DNA of 16,062 nucleotides. Origin: Chloroflexota bacterium (GTDB lineage: Bacteria; Chloroflexota; UBA11872). The notes under the pieces were generated by a model that saw only the letters and a list, made by a program, of their open reading frames with translations, was not told where the DNA came from and made no database searches. Both the position numbers and the translations under genes were made by a program. The DNA is taken from contig JAPOXI010000027.1 of the NCBI GenBank assembly GCA_026707185.1, positions 1 through 16,062 on the forward strand. Direction: 5' to 3'. Numbering within the stretch: the stretch's first letter is position 1; every line of letters begins with the position of its first letter. This document shows positions 14,923 to 16,062 of this stretch, piece by piece.

Positions 14923-15771
14923 ATGGGGCTTTCGGAACAGCAGGTGCGGTTTTTCGAGACGTTTGGGTATCTGGGCTTTCCCGGGGCGTTTGCGGACGAA
15001 GCCGAGGCGATCAGCGAGGAGTTCGAGCGGATCTGGGCGGAGCGCGGCGGCGGGCACGAGGGGAGAGTGCATGACCATAAGCAGCGGTCGGCCTTCGTGC
15101 CGTTCATTGATCAGAGCGAGTACCTGAGCGGGCTGATTGACGACCCGCGAATCGATGGTGTGGCCTCGGCGCTGCTAGGGGACGACTACAACTACGAAAC
15201 CAGCGATGGGAACTTCTACGTGGGCGACACGCGCTGGCACTCGGACGGGTTCGGGCGCACGAAGTACCGGTTTCTGAAGTTCGCGTTCTACCTGGATCCG
15301 GTGACGGCGGAGTCCGGCTGCCTGCGGGTGATTCCCGGAAGCCACCACCGGCGCGACGGGTATGCGAACGAGCTACACACACTGATGAGCACCAGCCGGG
15401 TTGACCGGACTGAGGAGGCGTTCGGAGTCACAGGTCCCGAGGTTCCAGCGGTGGCGCTGGAAACGCAGCCGGGCGACCTGATCATGTTCAACCAGGACCT
15501 GAAGCACGCCTCGTACGGGGGCGGCACGCGGCGGCGCATGTTCACGATCAACGTGTCGGAGCGCTTCGACGACGAGGACCTGGACACGCTGCGAAACGAC
15601 GTCGCCTCATTGGTGCGGTTCTGGGCGGAGAGCGCTTACGGCGACGCGATGGTCAGGACGGCGGGTCCCGACCGGCTGGTGCACCTGGAACAGCGGATGG
15701 CGAATGACGACCATCTGCCGGCGCTGGTGGCGAAGGCGCGCGAGGAGATGAGCGAGCCGGCGCGGGGATAG
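14923..15771 (+). CDS. Phytanoyl-CoA dioxygenase (PhyH) family oxygenase
   Basis: This is a 282-aa non-haem Fe(II)/2-oxoglutarate-dependent oxygenase of the double-stranded beta-helix fold. The iron ligands His106 and Asp108 lie in TRWHSDGFG and the distal His195 in QDLKHASYGGG; an Arg cluster at 203-205 is placed to bind 2-oxoglutarate. The strands GCLRVIPGSHHR and QPGDLIMFNQDL are family hallmarks. The family hydroxylates many substrates besides acyl-CoA, so the substrate is open. The ATG at 14923, with AGG 8 nt upstream, gives the usual N-terminus (EQQVRFFETFGYLGF). An in-frame ATG at 14644 would overlap the ThDP gene and add Arg/Trp-rich shadow sequence. It is on the same strand as the ThDP gene, 79 nt downstream. 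Confidence 0.88.
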   Translation: MGLSEQQVRFFETFGYLGFPGAFADEAEAISEEFERIWAERGGGHEGRVHDHKQRSAFVPFIDQSEYLSGLIDDPRIDGVASALLGDDYNYETSDGNFYVGDTRWHSDGFGRTKYRFLKFAFYLDPVTAESGCLRVIPGSHHRRDGYANELHTLMSTSRVDRTEEAFGVTGPEVPAVALETQPGDLIMFNQDLKHASYGGGTRRRMFTINVSERFDDEDLDTLRNDVASLVRFWAESAYGDAMVRTAGPDRLVHLEQRMANDDHLPALVAKAREEMSEPARG

Positions 15772-15786
15772 TTGCCAATAGGCAAC
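15771..15786. terminator. Short hairpin between convergent genes
   Basis: GTTGCC and GGCAAC form a perfect 6-bp stem around AATA, starting at the last base of the oxygenase stop. It lies between two convergent genes and could serve both. Neither side has a clear T-tract. Confidence 0.35.
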
Positions 15787-15808
15787 ACTCTGATCCCCGG
15801 CAGCTGGA

Positions 15809-16062
15809 CTAGGCGGCGGTGGCTGGTTCCGTGGCGGCGTCGGCGAGGGCGCGCTGGTATTCGCGCTGCAGCATGCGCTTGCTGACGAAGATGTCGACGA
15901 GGTCCCAGGGCAAGGGTTCGTCGGGGTCGCGTTGGCGGTGGATGTACCAGTCGAGGTCAAGGCCGGCGGCTTCAATGGCCTGGTACCAGCGCTCGGGTTC
16001 CAGGTGCTCCATCCAGCCGTCGAAGCGGCAGCCGCGTTCCCAGGCGCCCTTGATGGCGCGGC
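15809..16062 (-). CDS. C-terminus of a B12-type radical SAM protein (TIGR03960-like), partial
   Basis: The frame is open to the right edge, so only the last 83 residues are visible. The block AWERGCRFDGWMEHLEPERW, then GLDLDWYIHRQRDPDEPLPWD and VDIFVSKRMLQREYQRAL, matches what I recall of the C-terminal end of the TIGR03960 family (B12-binding plus radical SAM domains, function poorly defined, often next to a DUF2344 protein and RNase G). The catalytic CxxxCxxC lies outside the window. The protein ends ADAATEPATAA without the cysteine-rich tail I recall in many relatives. An internal ATG at 16010-16012 is not the start. Confidence 0.75.
   Translation of the reverse strand, partial: RAIKGAWERGCRFDGWMEHLEPERWYQAIEAAGLDLDWYIHRQRDPDEPLPWDLVDIFVSKRMLQREYQRALADAATEPATAA

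Overview
This is a GC-rich (roughly two-thirds G+C by eye) bacterial chromosome segment, densely coding, with frequent GTG starts. No rRNA, tRNA, CRISPR array, transposase or phage gene was seen. The gene mix includes a COG0523 GTPase, NYN-domain proteins, a site-2 protease with CBS domains, an O-antigen ligase-type protein, a retropepsin-like protein paired with a small partner, PhyH, and a B12-type radical SAM protein. This reads like an environmental, possibly marine or host-associated, Chloroflexota-type genome. The taxonomic guess is an inference with low confidence, because no marker gene settles it.

Layout. At 217-1029 is a nitrilase-superfamily carbon-nitrogen hydrolase with strongly C-rich codon use. 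A 186-bp gap with two inverted repeats follows. From 1216 to 10955 there is a long co-directional run: a COG0523/CobW metallochaperone-type GTPase; a basic coiled-coil protein overlapping it by 32 nt; a NYN-domain (PIN-like) RNase candidate coupled by a TGATG overlap; a 61-aa single-pass membrane protein; a site-2 protease with CBS domains; a second, degenerate NYN-type protein; an IolE-like TIM-barrel protein that has lost its signature histidines; a Tat-type lipoprotein with a clan GH-A-like fold; and a protein of about 1040-1060 aa that fuses a paralogous GH-A-like domain, a jelly-roll-like domain and a 12-15-helix O-antigen ligase/polymerase.

From 11039 to 11717 lies a small-protein/retropepsin-like pair, convergent with a complete mnmE on the minus strand (11734-13113). 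A 131-bp divergent promoter region with a perfect 9-bp inverted repeat separates mnmE from an IlvB-type thiamine-diphosphate enzyme (13245-14843). A PhyH-type Fe(II)/2-oxoglutarate oxygenase follows (14923-15771). The right edge holds the C-terminus of a minus-strand radical SAM protein.

How the genes may work together. 1216-3462 looks translationally coupled (GTPase, coiled coil, NYN). 3482-5747 links membrane proteolysis with another NYN-like protein. 5748-10955 is tightly packed (abutting stop/start, a GTGA overlap, then a 7-nt or 61-nt gap depending on the last start) and suggests a surface-glycan module in which a free lipoprotein and a ligase-fused version of the same glycosidase-like fold act outside the membrane. 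The best candidate for something undescribed is this glycosidase/O-antigen-ligase fusion and its neighbours. Second is the NYN, coiled-coil and site-2-protease neighbourhood.
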